Notes under the pieces: model-generated
Databases searched by the model: none
What the model was told of the DNA's origin: nothing
What the model saw: the letters and a program-made list of their open reading frames with translations, nothing else
In this document: positions 34,541 to 44,042 of the stretch, piece by piece
Numbering within the stretch: position 1 is the first letter of the stretch
How the letters are laid out: each line of letters opens with the position of its first letter
DNA from: CAZMOK01 sp964567785
GTDB taxonomy: Bacteria > Bacteroidota > Bacteroidia > Bacteroidales > JAGOPY01
Length of the DNA: 64,000 nt
NCBI GenBank assembly: GCA_964567785.1
Contig: CAZMOK010000009.1
Location: 5,248-69,247, forward strand
Direction of reading: 5' to 3'
Position numbers and translations under genes: made by a program

Positions 34541-35461
34541 TTATCCGCGGTATCTGTTTGCAAATTCTATGCTGACGTAATTATCGAATGAAAGGCATGT
34601 GTCATTGGCAAATTCGGAGGCTGTTCCGATAATTTCCCTCCAGGTTTCTGCACTTACACTATCAAGGTCTTTCCTGGTGATATTATTTTTGAACAGTCCA
34701 TATATGAGCCCTGCATTGAAATTATCTCCGGCACCAATAGTACTTACAGGCTCTATCTTCTTGACCGGCATTTCTGTAACGCCCTTGCTATTGCTAAGGA
34801 TCACTTTATTGCTGCCCCGTGTTATGATCAGGTTCCGGCAGAATTTGTCAACCCTTTCCATCCAGTCTTCTTCTGAGCGGGTTTCAAAAATATTGAAAAG
34901 GTCATCTCTTGAAGCCCTTACTATATCTGCAAAAGACAGGTTCTCCTCAAAAGCGGGCATCAGTTCCTTGACATCCTGCGCATGGTTTTTCCTGATGTTG
35001 GGATCATAGATGATCATGGCGCCGGCCTCTTTTGCCCTCATAATGAATTCCTTCACCATCTTCCTGATCGAGAGGGTTATTGAATAGAAAGATCCGAACA
35101 GCACGATATCTCCCTGCTCTATTACAGGGAAAAGGTCAGTAAGACGCTTTTCCGGGTAATTTTTATAAAAGTTATAAGTAGCCTCCCCTTTATCATCGAG
35201 CGCAGCAATTGAAACAGGGGTCTTCCCGTTTTCATACAGTTGAAGGAACTGAGTGTTAACATCATTCTTCTTCAGGAATTCAATGATCCAGCATCCGGCA
35301 ATATCGTGTGTTATTTCCGAGATAAGAAAGACTGGCAGGCCTGTCCTGCCTAATGAAACAGCCGTATTGAGCATGGCGCCGCCGGGTCGTGCGGCAACAG
35401 GGTCATGGCCTTCAAAAATTATATCCAATATTGTTTCACCAAAGGTAAAGATCTTTCTCAT
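34541..35461 (-). CDS. PfkB-family carbohydrate kinase (fructokinase-like)
   Basis: 306 aa. The N-terminal FGETILDIIFEG and GGAMLNTAVSLGRTG (about 27-41) and the C-terminal GAGDNFNAGLIYGL (about 245-258, anion hole and catalytic Asp) define a ribokinase-fold sugar kinase. The overall layout is closest to fructokinases. There is no sugar transporter next to it, so the substrate stays open. The gene lies downstream of tRNA-Gly on the same strand. Confidence 0.85.
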   Translation of the reverse strand: MRKIFTFGETILDIIFEGHDPVAARPGGAMLNTAVSLGRTGLPVFLISEITHDIAGCWIIEFLKKNDVNTQFLQLYENGKTPVSIAALDDKGEATYNFYKNYPEKRLTDLFPVIEQGDIVLFGSFYSITLSIRKMVKEFIMRAKEAGAMIIYDPNIRKNHAQDVKELMPAFEENLSFADIVRASRDDLFNIFETRSEEDWMERVDKFCRNLIITRGSNKVILSNSKGVTEMPVKKIEPVSTIGAGDNFNAGLIYGLFKNNITRKDLDSVSAETWREIIGTASEFANDTCLSFDNYVSIEFANRYRG

Positions 35462-35509
35462 GGGGAAATTGATTGATAACCGGCCCTGTTGTTCCAGGCT
35501 GACAGATTG

Positions 35510-35582
35510 AGCGGCAAATGGGATTCGAACCCACGACCCTCAGCTTGGGAAGCTGATGCTCTGCCAACTGAGCTACTGCCGC
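35510..35582 (-). tRNA. tRNA-Gly (anticodon CCC)
   Basis: The minus strand folds into a 73-nt cloverleaf. The acceptor stem is GCGGCAG/TTGCCGC with one G-T pair and discriminator T. The D arm contains AGCTCAGTTGGCAGAGC. The anticodon stem is TCAGC/GCTGA with loop TTCCCAA, and the T arm is GTGGGTTCGAATCCCAT. The anticodon CCC reads GGG. No 3' CCA is encoded, so RNase Z and the CCA-adding enzyme (both in this window) would finish it. Confidence 0.95.
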
Positions 35583-35593
35583 TTATAGCTTTA

Positions 35594-35601
35594 CAAATTT
35601 A
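35594..35601 (-). promoter_or_regulatory. -7 promoter core for tRNA-Gly
   Basis: Minus-strand TAAATTTG, 12 bases before the 5' end of the tRNA, so transcription would begin about five bases upstream of it. Confidence 0.5.
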
Positions 35602-35640
35602 ACAAATAGTAGACAATAAATAGTAAATAATAAATAGTAG
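35602..35640. repeat. AAATAGTA/AAATAATA repeat upstream of tRNA-Gly
   Basis: Five degenerate copies of the AT-rich unit seen at rny, coaE, the SDR gene and the right window end. The rest of the 220-base gap up to 35802 is AT-rich with no gene. Confidence 0.7.
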
Positions 35641-35777
35641 TTTTCAGTAATCAGTGATCCCGGTATCGCTTTGCCAGGTTAGTAATGGATAATCGATAAT
35701 TAATACTAATCGGTGTTTTATTTAAAAAGAAAAATCATTTTTATGAAAGGGCAATACCCTGTTAATTCGGCGTTCAT

Positions 35778-35785
35778 TAACTTTG
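35778..35785 (+). promoter_or_regulatory. -7 promoter core for the M23 peptidase gene
   Basis: TAACTTTG, expected start near 35792, about 11 bases before the ATG. No convincing -33 element. Confidence 0.45.
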
Positions 35786-35802
35786 TGTTTTAAAAGATCG
35801 TA

Positions 35803-37533
35803 ATGAAGGTTGTTCAATATATATTCCTTTTCTCTCTATTGCTGTTCTCATACAATGCCGGCTCCCAGGATAATTACCCCAAAGGGTATTTCAGGTCGCC
35901 GGTCGATTTTCCCATTCTCCTTTCAGGCACCTTCGGTGAACTCAGGGGGAACCATTTTCATTCCGGTATCGATATAAAAACAAATGGCCATAACGGGGCA
36001 AAGATCTATGCCATAGCCGATGGTTACGTCTCAAGGATCAAAATTTCGGCCTCCGGCTTTGGAAAAACCTTGTACATAACCCATCCAAACGGTTATGTAT
36101 CGGTATATGCCCATCTCGACAGGTTCAACAAGAAACTTGCCGGCTATACCAAAAAGAAACATTATGAGCATGAATCGTTCGAACTGAATATTTTTCCTGA
36201 AAAAGGCCTGCTTAAAGTAAGGAAAGGTGAGGTGATAGGCTATTCAGGTAATTCAGGGTACTCTTTCGGACCGCACCTTCATTTCGAGATCAGGGAAGAG
36301 GCGAATCAAAAGCCCTTGAATCCGCTTTTCTTTGGATTCAAAGTAAAGGATTATATAAGGCCTAAGATCTCCTCACTCACAGTTTATCCGGCAGCCCGGG
36401 GAGTTAAGGTAAACGGAAAGACTGAGCCTTTTTCCTATGATACTGAAGGTTGGGGCGAAAAGTACAGGCTGCCCGGAAAAGATACCGTGGAAGTCACCGG
36501 GCCGGTTTACCTGGGGGTTGAAACACACGATCTTCTCAATGATGCCGGCAATAAAAATGGTGTTTACTCTGTGGAGGTTCAGAAAGGCGCTGAAACGGTC
36601 TTTCTGTTCAGGGCAGAAAGTTTTTTATTCAGTGAAACACGTTACATCAACAGCCTTATCGATTACGGTAAATACGTCGATAACGGCCGGAAGATCATAC
36701 GATCCAAAATAGATCCGAATAACCTCCTAAGTATGTACGGAAACTTCGGAGAAGGTATTATCGCTTTCGAAGAGGAAGGACTGACAGAGTTAGCAGTTGA
36801 GGTAAAAGATATAAACGGCAACATATCCAGGCTTGTTTTCATAGTATCTTACGATGGAAGTGAAACCTTGCGCCAATATGCCATTTCCGCCCCCCCGGAG
36901 AATCGATCAATATTCAGGTACGATAAGACCAATCTCTTTGAAAACGGGGATATCAGGCTGGAAATACCCTACGGCGCCCTGTATGATTCGTTTGAGTTTA
37001 CTTATGATACGCTGCCTGCCGCAGGTGGAAGTCTTTCAGGAGTTCACAGGATACATAACGACCATACACCTCTTCACACATACTGTAACCTGGCCCTGAG
37101 GCTTCAGGCCAAAGTAAGTGATGAACTGAAACAAAAATGCCTGCTGGCAAAAGTTGATGAGACAGGCAGTTATACCGGGGCGGGTGGAGAGTACAACGAC
37201 GGATACATCACAGCAGGCATCCGTGAGTTTGGTGATTATACTATCGTTGCGGACACGCTGGCACCGGTGATAAAGCCACTGAAGTATGCACGATACAAAT
37301 CAGTGAAAGGCATAAAGAGGATATCTTTTAAGATAAGTGATGAATTGGCAGGTATCAAAAAATACAATGGTGAATTGAATGGAGATTGGGTGCTCATGGA
37401 ATACGATGCCAAGAACGACCTGCTTTTTTACGATATAGATGAAAGAATGAAAAAAGGAATAAATAATTTCAGGCTTGTAGTCACTGATATGAAGGGCAAT
37501 GAATCTGAGTATTCAACAAAATGGAAGTATTAG
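35803..37533 (+). CDS. Secreted M23 family metallopeptidase
   Basis: 576 aa. A signal peptide (MKVVQYIFLFSLLLFSYNAG) precedes a LytM/M23 domain at about 35-190: HFHSGIDIKTNG (Zn ligands His and Asp), YISHPN-like YITHPNGYVSVYAHLD, and GPHLHFEIRE (second His pair). The remaining 380 residues are beta-rich, with no recognised domain. M23 enzymes cut peptidoglycan cross-bridges in the periplasm or activate amidases; all metal ligands are present, so activity is likely. It is six bases upstream of the GAF-nucleotidyltransferase gene, so probably first in that operon. Confidence 0.9.
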   Translation: MKVVQYIFLFSLLLFSYNAGSQDNYPKGYFRSPVDFPILLSGTFGELRGNHFHSGIDIKTNGHNGAKIYAIADGYVSRIKISASGFGKTLYITHPNGYVSVYAHLDRFNKKLAGYTKKKHYEHESFELNIFPEKGLLKVRKGEVIGYSGNSGYSFGPHLHFEIREEANQKPLNPLFFGFKVKDYIRPKISSLTVYPAARGVKVNGKTEPFSYDTEGWGEKYRLPGKDTVEVTGPVYLGVETHDLLNDAGNKNGVYSVEVQKGAETVFLFRAESFLFSETRYINSLIDYGKYVDNGRKIIRSKIDPNNLLSMYGNFGEGIIAFEEEGLTELAVEVKDINGNISRLVFIVSYDGSETLRQYAISAPPENRSIFRYDKTNLFENGDIRLEIPYGALYDSFEFTYDTLPAAGGSLSGVHRIHNDHTPLHTYCNLALRLQAKVSDELKQKCLLAKVDETGSYTGAGGEYNDGYITAGIREFGDYTIVADTLAPVIKPLKYARYKSVKGIKRISFKISDELAGIKKYNGELNGDWVLMEYDAKNDLLFYDIDERMKKGINNFRLVVTDMKGNESEYSTKWKY

Positions 37534-37539
37534 GATAAT

Positions 37540-38394
37540 ATGGGTAACACTAGGGACATAGCCTTAGAAAAAATGAGGGAGCGTGCAAAGGAACTTAAGT
37601 GCCTTTATGCAGTGGACGAGCTTTTGGCAGGGAATGATGATCCTATCGATAAAGTGCTTGGTGAGCTTGTTACAATAATACCTTCAGGCTGGCAACACAC
37701 AACTTGTTGTGAAGCGCTGATAGTTTATGAAGGACAGGAATTCTTCACACAGGACCTGAAGAGAACAAAATGGTACCAGAAAGCCGACCTGGTTATAGAT
37801 GAGAATTACGCAGGAGAAGTAAGGGTATACTACACGATCAACGTTCACGGTTCAGATGATCCCTTTCTTCCTGAGGAACAGAAGTTGTTGAACAATATTG
37901 CCCAGCGGATAAGCCAGTTCATATTTCACCGCAAGCTAAAAAAAACAGTTGATTACATTAAGGAAAGCCCTTCAGCCAGGAAATCAGCAGACGACGGATC
38001 GATACTGACCCCTGACTCAGACGATCACTGGCGATGGAGGCAGATGGTAATCGAAAAGCTGGTTAATTCAATGGATATGAAAAAGCTTGGGGTAATAGCG
38101 GCATATATCATAGGGAGCACCAAAACGGCCACTGCCGGCCCCGGGAGTGACATCGATCTGCTGGTTCATTTTGAAGGTAATGCAGACCAAAAAAATATGC
38201 TTGAATCCTGGGTGGATGGCTGGGGAAGAAGCCTGGCATTCATCAACTACGAAAGAACAGGTTATAAAGTCAACGGCAGTCTGATAGATCTCCATATCAT
38301 CACCGACAAGGATATCAAGGAAGGCAGCAGTTATGCCTCAATGATAGGTGCCAGTGAAAATTCAGCACGTCTTTTAAAATCCATCACTGAATGA
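37540..38394 (+). CDS. GAF-like domain fused to a MNT-type nucleotidyltransferase
   Basis: 284 aa. The N-terminus begins with a linker helix (RERAKELKCLYAVDELL, similar to helices before GAF sensors) and a GAF-like domain to about residue 135, with two Cys at 58-59. The C-terminal domain (about 165-284) has the minimal nucleotidyltransferase motif IIGSTKTATAGPGSDIDLLV (GS plus DxD) and a third strand with IDLHIIT. It could transfer a nucleotide to a protein or small molecule under control of a bound ligand. No HEPN partner is adjacent; instead it overlaps a metallophosphoesterase gene by four bases. No known system was recognised. Confidence 0.78.
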   Translation: MGNTRDIALEKMRERAKELKCLYAVDELLAGNDDPIDKVLGELVTIIPSGWQHTTCCEALIVYEGQEFFTQDLKRTKWYQKADLVIDENYAGEVRVYYTINVHGSDDPFLPEEQKLLNNIAQRISQFIFHRKLKKTVDYIKESPSARKSADDGSILTPDSDDHWRWRQMVIEKLVNSMDMKKLGVIAAYIIGSTKTATAGPGSDIDLLVHFEGNADQKNMLESWVDGWGRSLAFINYERTGYKVNGSLIDLHIITDKDIKEGSSYASMIGASENSARLLKSITE

Positions 38395-39230
38395 TTGATT
38401 GTCTTTTTGTTTCAGACCTGCACGGTAAGGAAAGCAGGTACAGAAAATTCTTCAGTATTGTTGCGGATGAAAAGCCGGATGCAATATTCCTGGGGGGAGA
38501 CCTTCTGCCACATGGCTTCAGCCGTACCTATGAAGGGGATTTTTTTGAGGATGTTTTTCTTTCAGGGTTCAGGAAGATAAGGAAGGAGTCCCCGGGGGTC
38601 AGGGTATTCATCATCCTGGGAAATGATGACCCTATGACTGTCGAGCCACTGATGAAGAAATTCAGCCGGGAAGGTCTGTGGGATTACATTCATGGTGAGA
38701 AGAAGGTGCTGGAAGATTATAAAGTTTTCGGTTATGCCTTTGTGCCTCCTACGCCCTTCCGGTACAAGGACTGGGAAAGGTACGACGTTTCAAGGTTCGT
38801 GGATCCCGGCTGTATTTCTCCCGAGGAAGGGATAAGGACTACCGACCCTGGTGAAGATATTGAATATACAACCATAAAAGGCCATCTGGAAGAGCTTGCC
38901 CGGGATGAAAACCTGGAGAAAGCCATCTTTCTTTTTCATTCCCCGCCCTATAAATCTAACCTCGACAGGGCAGCACTGGACGGCCAGATGGTTGATCATG
39001 TCCCGCTTGATGTACACGTTGGAAGCATTGCTATACAGAGGTTCATAGAAGAACGGCAGCCACTGCTTACCCTGCATGGTCACATCCACGAATCTTCCTC
39101 AATAACAGGTGAATGGATGGAAAAGAATGGCAGGTCCCTTTCGGTCAGCGCTGCATGGGACGGCCCCGAACTCGCTGTTATTCGCTTCGACCTGGAAGAC
39201 CTGGGCAATATATCAAGAAAACTGTATTGA
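38391..39230 (+). CDS. Calcineurin-like metallophosphoesterase
   Basis: 279 aa. Metal-site motifs in order: FVSDLHGKESRY (DxH, about 6-17), IFLGGDLLPHG (GD, about 33-43), ILGNDDPM (GND, about 77-84), FLFHSPPY (about 183-190), LLTLHGHIHES (GHxH, about 223-233). Cytoplasmic, no signal. The start codon ATG overlaps the stop of the nucleotidyltransferase gene (ATGA). Family members cleave phosphodiester or phosphomonoester bonds in nucleotides, so it may reverse or process the product of the partner; that link is inference. Confidence 0.88.
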   Translation: MIDCLFVSDLHGKESRYRKFFSIVADEKPDAIFLGGDLLPHGFSRTYEGDFFEDVFLSGFRKIRKESPGVRVFIILGNDDPMTVEPLMKKFSREGLWDYIHGEKKVLEDYKVFGYAFVPPTPFRYKDWERYDVSRFVDPGCISPEEGIRTTDPGEDIEYTTIKGHLEELARDENLEKAIFLFHSPPYKSNLDRAALDGQMVDHVPLDVHVGSIAIQRFIEERQPLLTLHGHIHESSSITGEWMEKNGRSLSVSAAWDGPELAVIRFDLEDLGNISRKLY

Positions 39231-39286
39231 AAAAGAGTGATAACTCAAGGGGAGGAGCAATATGAAAATTGCCTAATTTTACCCGC

Positions 39287-40816
39287 ATGGAAGAAATGAT
39301 CCTCATCCTTGACTTCGGTTCCCAATACACACAATTGATTGCCCGCAGAATACGTGAACTGAACGTTTATTGTGAAATTCATCCTTTCAACAAAATACCA
39401 CAGCTGACTGATAACATCAAAGGTGTTATAATGTCGGGGAGCCCTTTTTCCGTGAGGGATAGGAAGGCGCCTGTGCCTGATCTGACCGGAATACGTGGAA
39501 AAGTGCCTTTACTTGGGGTTTGTTACGGCGCACAGTATCTCGCCCATTCCGACGGGGGGGAGGTTATGCCGTCCGGGATAAGGGAATACGGTCGCGCCAA
39601 CCTTTCGCACAACGACCCCGACGAGTTGCTGATGCGGGATGTTTCGCTCGGCTCGCAGGTTTGGATGTCGCACGGGGATACAATCCTTAGCCTTCCCGGA
39701 AAATACCGGATAATTACCAGCACGAAAGATGTTAAAGTTGCCGGTTTTAAGATTCAGTCTGAAAAAACTTACGGCATCCAGTTCCATCCCGAAGTTTACC
39801 ATTCTGTTGAAGGCATGAACCTGCTCAGGAATTTTGTCGTAGATATTTGTGGTTGTGCTCAGAGCTGGACCCCTGATCTTTTTATTGAGTCAACTGTTGA
39901 AGGACTGAAGCAAAAGCTTGGCAACGACAAGGTTGTCCTGGGCCTCTCCGGAGGCGTGGACTCCACTGTTGCAGCCGTCTTGCTCGACAGGGCCATACAC
40001 AAAAACCTGCATTGCATTTTTGTTGACAATGGCCTGCTAAGGAAAAATGAATTCCACGATGTGCTTGAGTCCTATGTGGATATGGGACTTAACGTTACAG
40101 GTGTGGATTCCAGGCAGAAATTCTACCGGCGTCTCAAGGGAATTGAGGATCCGGAGGATAAACGAAAGGCCATCGGCAGGACCTTTATTGAGATCTTTGA
40201 TGAAGAGGCCCATAAAATAAAAGATGTGAAATGGCTGGCCCAGGGCACGATCTATCCCGACAGGATCGAGTCAGCATCGGTCAACGGGCCTTCTGCCACC
40301 ATTAAGTCGCACCATAATGTAGGGGGGCTTCCTGATATTATGAACCTTAAGGTGGTAGAGCCACTTGAGTCACTGTTCAAAGATGAGGTAAGAAAGGTAG
40401 GGGCAGCATTGGGTATCAAGGAAAGCCTCATAGGCAGGCATCCTTTCCCCGGGCCGGGACTGGCAGTAAGGATACTGGGGGTTATCACCGAGGAAAAGGT
40501 GAGAATGCTCCAGGAAGTGGATCATATATTTATTGAAGGTCTGAAGGAATACGGGCTTTATGATAAAGTGTGGCAAGCCCTGGTAGTGCTTCTGCCGGTT
40601 CACTCTGTAGGGGTGATGGGCGATGAACGGACCTATGAAAATGCCGTTGCCCTGCGTGCGGTTGAGTCAACCGACGGCATGACTGCCGACTGGTCGCAGC
40701 TTCCTTATGATTTCCTGGGTAAGGTATCTAACGAGATAATCAACAGGGTAAAAGGAGTTAACAGGGTTGTTTACGACATCAGCTCAAAACCTCCTTCAAC
40801 TATAGAATGGGAATAG
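39287..40816 (+). CDS. guaA: GMP synthase (glutamine-hydrolysing)
   Basis: 509 aa from ATG 39287 (a TTG six codons earlier and an ATG at 39296 are alternatives). The class I amidotransferase domain has LLGVCYGAQYLA (nucleophile Cys) and QFHPEV. The ATP-pyrophosphatase domain has LGLSGGVDSTVAAVL. The C-terminal dimerisation domain ends KPPSTIEWE, the invariant XMP-binding tail. It converts XMP, glutamine and ATP to GMP. It is 56 bases downstream of the metallophosphoesterase; whether they share a transcript is unclear. Confidence 0.97.
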   Translation: MEEMILILDFGSQYTQLIARRIRELNVYCEIHPFNKIPQLTDNIKGVIMSGSPFSVRDRKAPVPDLTGIRGKVPLLGVCYGAQYLAHSDGGEVMPSGIREYGRANLSHNDPDELLMRDVSLGSQVWMSHGDTILSLPGKYRIITSTKDVKVAGFKIQSEKTYGIQFHPEVYHSVEGMNLLRNFVVDICGCAQSWTPDLFIESTVEGLKQKLGNDKVVLGLSGGVDSTVAAVLLDRAIHKNLHCIFVDNGLLRKNEFHDVLESYVDMGLNVTGVDSRQKFYRRLKGIEDPEDKRKAIGRTFIEIFDEEAHKIKDVKWLAQGTIYPDRIESASVNGPSATIKSHHNVGGLPDIMNLKVVEPLESLFKDEVRKVGAALGIKESLIGRHPFPGPGLAVRILGVITEEKVRMLQEVDHIFIEGLKEYGLYDKVWQALVVLLPVHSVGVMGDERTYENAVALRAVESTDGMTADWSQLPYDFLGKVSNEIINRVKGVNRVVYDISSKPPSTIEWE

Positions 40817-40881
40817 TATCAAAATATGGAATCTCAAAATATCAAGTGGTTCCTGACGTTCAGTATAAGAAATCGGGTTTC

Positions 40882-43239
40882 ATGATCAAGCAAAGGTTTT
40901 TTCTTCTATTCTTTCTCACACTGATGCTCTCTTTTTCCGGCTACTCACAGGTGGAGATCGAGAAATCGGAAGTCACAAAAATGATCGATGGCAGGATGTA
41001 CTACCTGCACCTGGTTGAACCGGGCCAGACACTTTATTCCATCTCCAGGGCATATGGTATCCCGCAGGATGAGATCATATTTGAAAACCCTGATGCCGAA
41101 TCCGGCCTGAATGCATACCAGAATCTCAGGATACCCGCAGTTAGCCGGGATGTTCAGATTGCCCAGAAGATCAGGTCGGAAAGATATGAATATGTGCTTC
41201 ACATTGTTTCCAGGGGTGAAACGCTCTACAGTATTTCCAGGCGATATACCATTACCCTCGATGAACTGAAAGAAGCCAACCCTGGACTGACCCCAGATCT
41301 TAAGGTGGGCCAGTACATCCAGGTACCTGTCAGCGAAGAAAAAGAAGACATTGAGATTCCCGATAATGCAAAAGCTCATAATGTCCAGCCCGGTGAAACT
41401 TTCTACAGCCTCTCACAGGAATACGAGGTGCCCATTGAAAGCATCAAGGCCCTGAATCCCGGTGTGGACTATCCGGTGGCAGGAAACATAATTTATATCC
41501 CTTCGCCTGAACCCCAAAAAGTGGAGAAAAAAGTGGAGGCCGATTTTTACATGCATAAGGTAAGTCGGGGTGAAACTCTTTACGGACTGGCAAGAAAGTT
41601 CATGGTACCCATCGACAGTATCCGTTCTTCCAACCCGGGAGTCATTGACAAGCTCAGTATTGGGCAGGAATTAAAGATTCCTTTGCCCGATAAGGAAAAA
41701 CAGTTTATTGAGCACAAAGTTGATGAAAGAAAGGCCAGGCTGCGCAGCATAGCTAAAATGTACGGGGCCGATGTGGGGCTTGTGAAGGATTTAAATCCCA
41801 GGCTTGGACGAAGGGTCTTTTATAATCAAACCGTAAAGATCCCTGTAGCGGGTGATGCCGAAATTCCGGAGCCTGAAATGGTTACAGTGATAGAAGAAAA
41901 GCCCCCCGAGGATTTTTTACCGGAGAGGCCTCCTGAGGCAGCCTGCGAGCCTTCAGAATATTCAGGCCGTAATTGCAAAGTGGCTTTAATGCTTCCCTTA
42001 TATTTAGAAGAAGTAAAAGAAGCTGGCCCTGAATTCTTTGAGGTCACCGAACCCGGTTCCAATTACGAACCCTTCCGCTTCATCTCTTTTTACCAGGGTG
42101 CAATGCTGGCGATAGATTCATTGGGCTCGCTCGGATTAAATGTGGAGGTGTTTGTGTATGATGTCGACAGGGATATTTCGAAAACCATCAAAGTGCTGCA
42201 GGATACAAAACTGCAGGAGATGGACCTGATAATAGGTCCTCTTTTCAGGACGAATTTTAATTATGTTTCGAATTTTGCAAAGATATTCGGAATTAAAATA
42301 ATCAATCCATTCTCCAAAAGTAAGGAGGTCATCGACCAAAATGGACTGGCATTCAAGATGATGCCTTCTGAAAGCGAAGGTATTTACCAGGCAGCCGAAT
42401 TTATCAGGAAAAAATTCAGCGATTACAGGATCATCCTTGTAAGAGGAAATAAATATCAGAATGCCGGTGAATTAAACGAACTCAGGAGTATCCTGATCGA
42501 ATCTGTTGAACCTTCATTTACTATGAACAATGCCCTTTTGAGCGGTATACTGGTGGATGAGTATATGCCACCTGATCCGGACGAGGAATTTGAGATGCCC
42601 GAAACAGGTTATGCAGAAGGAAGACCGCTCAACCTTGCGGCCCTTCAGGATAATCCCGGAAGTTCAACAACCTTTATCAACGACCTCCCTGAGGTTATCT
42701 TTGCTGCTGACAGCCTGGGCGGTATTGTGGAGAAGGCATCGGTCTTGAGGCCAAACCTGGTAGTCGCTTTTGCCGAGAGTGAGGTCTCTGCACTGGAACT
42801 GATGACGGCTGTAAATGAAGTGAAGGATTCACTGAACATTACCTTGTTCGGGCTTCCCGACTGGCAGTCATTCACCAACCTGGAGACACAGTATCTGCTC
42901 AATTTTAACACTCACATGCTATCACCCTCCTACATCGATTATTCGAGCACTGAGACTAAAGACTTTGTATCGGCTTACAGGGAAAGGTACATTGACGAAC
43001 CATCCTCTTTCGCCTTTACCGGGTATGATGCGGCTTTTTACTTCTTATCAGCCTTTATGAAATACGGGCCCGATTTTGAAAGTTGTATCCATCATCATCA
43101 AGAACAACTTCTCAGGACAAAATATATTTTCAGGAAACTGCCGGGAAGGGGATATGAAAACGTTTACTGGAATTTACTCCGGTATGGCGATTATGAGATA
43201 GTACCTATCCCTAATGAAAGCCCTTACACTGGTTTGTAA
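40882..43239 (+). CDS. Secreted protein with five LysM repeats and a periplasmic-binding-like domain
   Basis: 785 aa from the ATG at 40882, where MIKQRFFLLFFLTLMLSFSG gives a signal peptide; an earlier ATG (40807) would bury it and overlap guaA. Five LysM modules follow at about residues 40-85, 105-155, 165-210, 220-270 and 275-325, with cores like GQTLYSISRAYG, GETLYSISRRYT, GETFYSLSQEYE and GETLYGLARKFM; the fifth (ARLRSIAKMYG) is degenerate. Residues about 365-760 form a type 1 periplasmic-binding fold (KVALMLPLYLEEV, DLIIGPLFRTNF, FTGYDAAFYFLSAF). The layout suggests a peptidoglycan-bound sensor or scaffold, as in Bacteroidota LysM/amino-acid-ABC-receptor-like proteins. Ligand unknown. 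Confidence 0.85.
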   Translation: MIKQRFFLLFFLTLMLSFSGYSQVEIEKSEVTKMIDGRMYYLHLVEPGQTLYSISRAYGIPQDEIIFENPDAESGLNAYQNLRIPAVSRDVQIAQKIRSERYEYVLHIVSRGETLYSISRRYTITLDELKEANPGLTPDLKVGQYIQVPVSEEKEDIEIPDNAKAHNVQPGETFYSLSQEYEVPIESIKALNPGVDYPVAGNIIYIPSPEPQKVEKKVEADFYMHKVSRGETLYGLARKFMVPIDSIRSSNPGVIDKLSIGQELKIPLPDKEKQFIEHKVDERKARLRSIAKMYGADVGLVKDLNPRLGRRVFYNQTVKIPVAGDAEIPEPEMVTVIEEKPPEDFLPERPPEAACEPSEYSGRNCKVALMLPLYLEEVKEAGPEFFEVTEPGSNYEPFRFISFYQGAMLAIDSLGSLGLNVEVFVYDVDRDISKTIKVLQDTKLQEMDLIIGPLFRTNFNYVSNFAKIFGIKIINPFSKSKEVIDQNGLAFKMMPSESEGIYQAAEFIRKKFSDYRIILVRGNKYQNAGELNELRSILIESVEPSFTMNNALLSGILVDEYMPPDPDEEFEMPETGYAEGRPLNLAALQDNPGSSTTFINDLPEVIFAADSLGGIVEKASVLRPNLVVAFAESEVSALELMTAVNEVKDSLNITLFGLPDWQSFTNLETQYLLNFNTHMLSPSYIDYSSTETKDFVSAYRERYIDEPSSFAFTGYDAAFYFLSAFMKYGPDFESCIHHHQEQLLRTKYIFRKLPGRGYENVYWNLLRYGDYEIVPIPNESPYTGL

Positions 43240-43285
43240 GTTCAAATGGGGTGTTTTTTCATAAAAATATTTTTAGTTGAAATTT

Positions 43286-43942
43286 ATGATAATAAATAAC
43301 TTTCGATATTCAATCCTGATCATTCTATCCGCATTACTTTTATCAGGGTGCAGCAGAACAGATGTTGAATATTATCCCGATGACAGGAAAAAATACGAGA
43401 TCCCCTATGAAAACGGAGAAATTAACGGGCTTGCCAAGTGGTGGTATCCGAATGGCAGGCCTGAACAATTTGTGGAATACAAGGACGGTAAACCACACGG
43501 CCAGTTCATAAGGTGGTATAACCATGGCGTAAAAGAATATGAAGAATATTACAAAAAGGGTGTTAAGGACGGCCTTAGCACCGAGTGGTCGAGAACGGGC
43601 ATAAAGGTCAGTGAAAAGACATACAGGAACGATACACTCAACGGCCCATACAGGGAGTTTCATAACAACGGATACCTCAAATTGGAGGGGACCTACAAGG
43701 ATGGGATGTGGCACGGGCAGTGGATATACTGGGACGACATTGGATTTGTAATAGGAACAGGGGAATTTGAAAGCGGCGACGGTCAAATCAGGTATTGGAA
43801 CATGGATGGTGAGCTGATCAAGCTGGTTAATGTGGAGGATAATGAGAAGCACGGTAAAGAGATCCACTGGGATGATGACGGAAACAAGACACTCGAAATA
43901 GTTTATGATATGGGAGTTATTGTAACTGAAGAAGAATTCTGA
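43286..43942 (+). CDS. YwqK/MORN-repeat lipoprotein
   Basis: 218 aa from ATG 43286 (the TTG three codons earlier is less likely). Lipobox LLLSGC with Cys at about 21. Then about seven YwqK/MORN-like repeats of the type YPNGRPEQFVEYKDGKPHG, WYNHGVKEYEEYYKKGVKDG, WDDDGNKTLEIVYDMG. YwqK in Bacillus was described as an antitoxin, but most Bacteroidota repeat lipoproteins of this kind have no toxin neighbour and neither does this one. It lies 46 bases after the LysM gene and may share its transcript. Confidence 0.85.
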   Translation: MIINNFRYSILIILSALLLSGCSRTDVEYYPDDRKKYEIPYENGEINGLAKWWYPNGRPEQFVEYKDGKPHGQFIRWYNHGVKEYEEYYKKGVKDGLSTEWSRTGIKVSEKTYRNDTLNGPYREFHNNGYLKLEGTYKDGMWHGQWIYWDDIGFVIGTGEFESGDGQIRYWNMDGELIKLVNVEDNEKHGKEIHWDDDGNKTLEIVYDMGVIVTEEEF

Positions 43943-44042
43943 CAATTCTGACAATTTCTACATTATCTTACCACATCGAACTTCCTCAAACTACATCTTA
44001 AAAATAAATAAATCAGTTAATAACTTTTTCCTCCCTTTTTTC

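Noticed and set aside
37540..38394. MNT antitoxin of an MNT/HEPN pair
   Set aside because: No HEPN gene is adjacent; the protein has an extra GAF-like domain and a phosphoesterase partner.
43286..43942. YwqK-type antitoxin in a toxin-antitoxin pair
   Set aside because: It is a lipoprotein with MORN-like repeats and there is no toxin-like neighbour.
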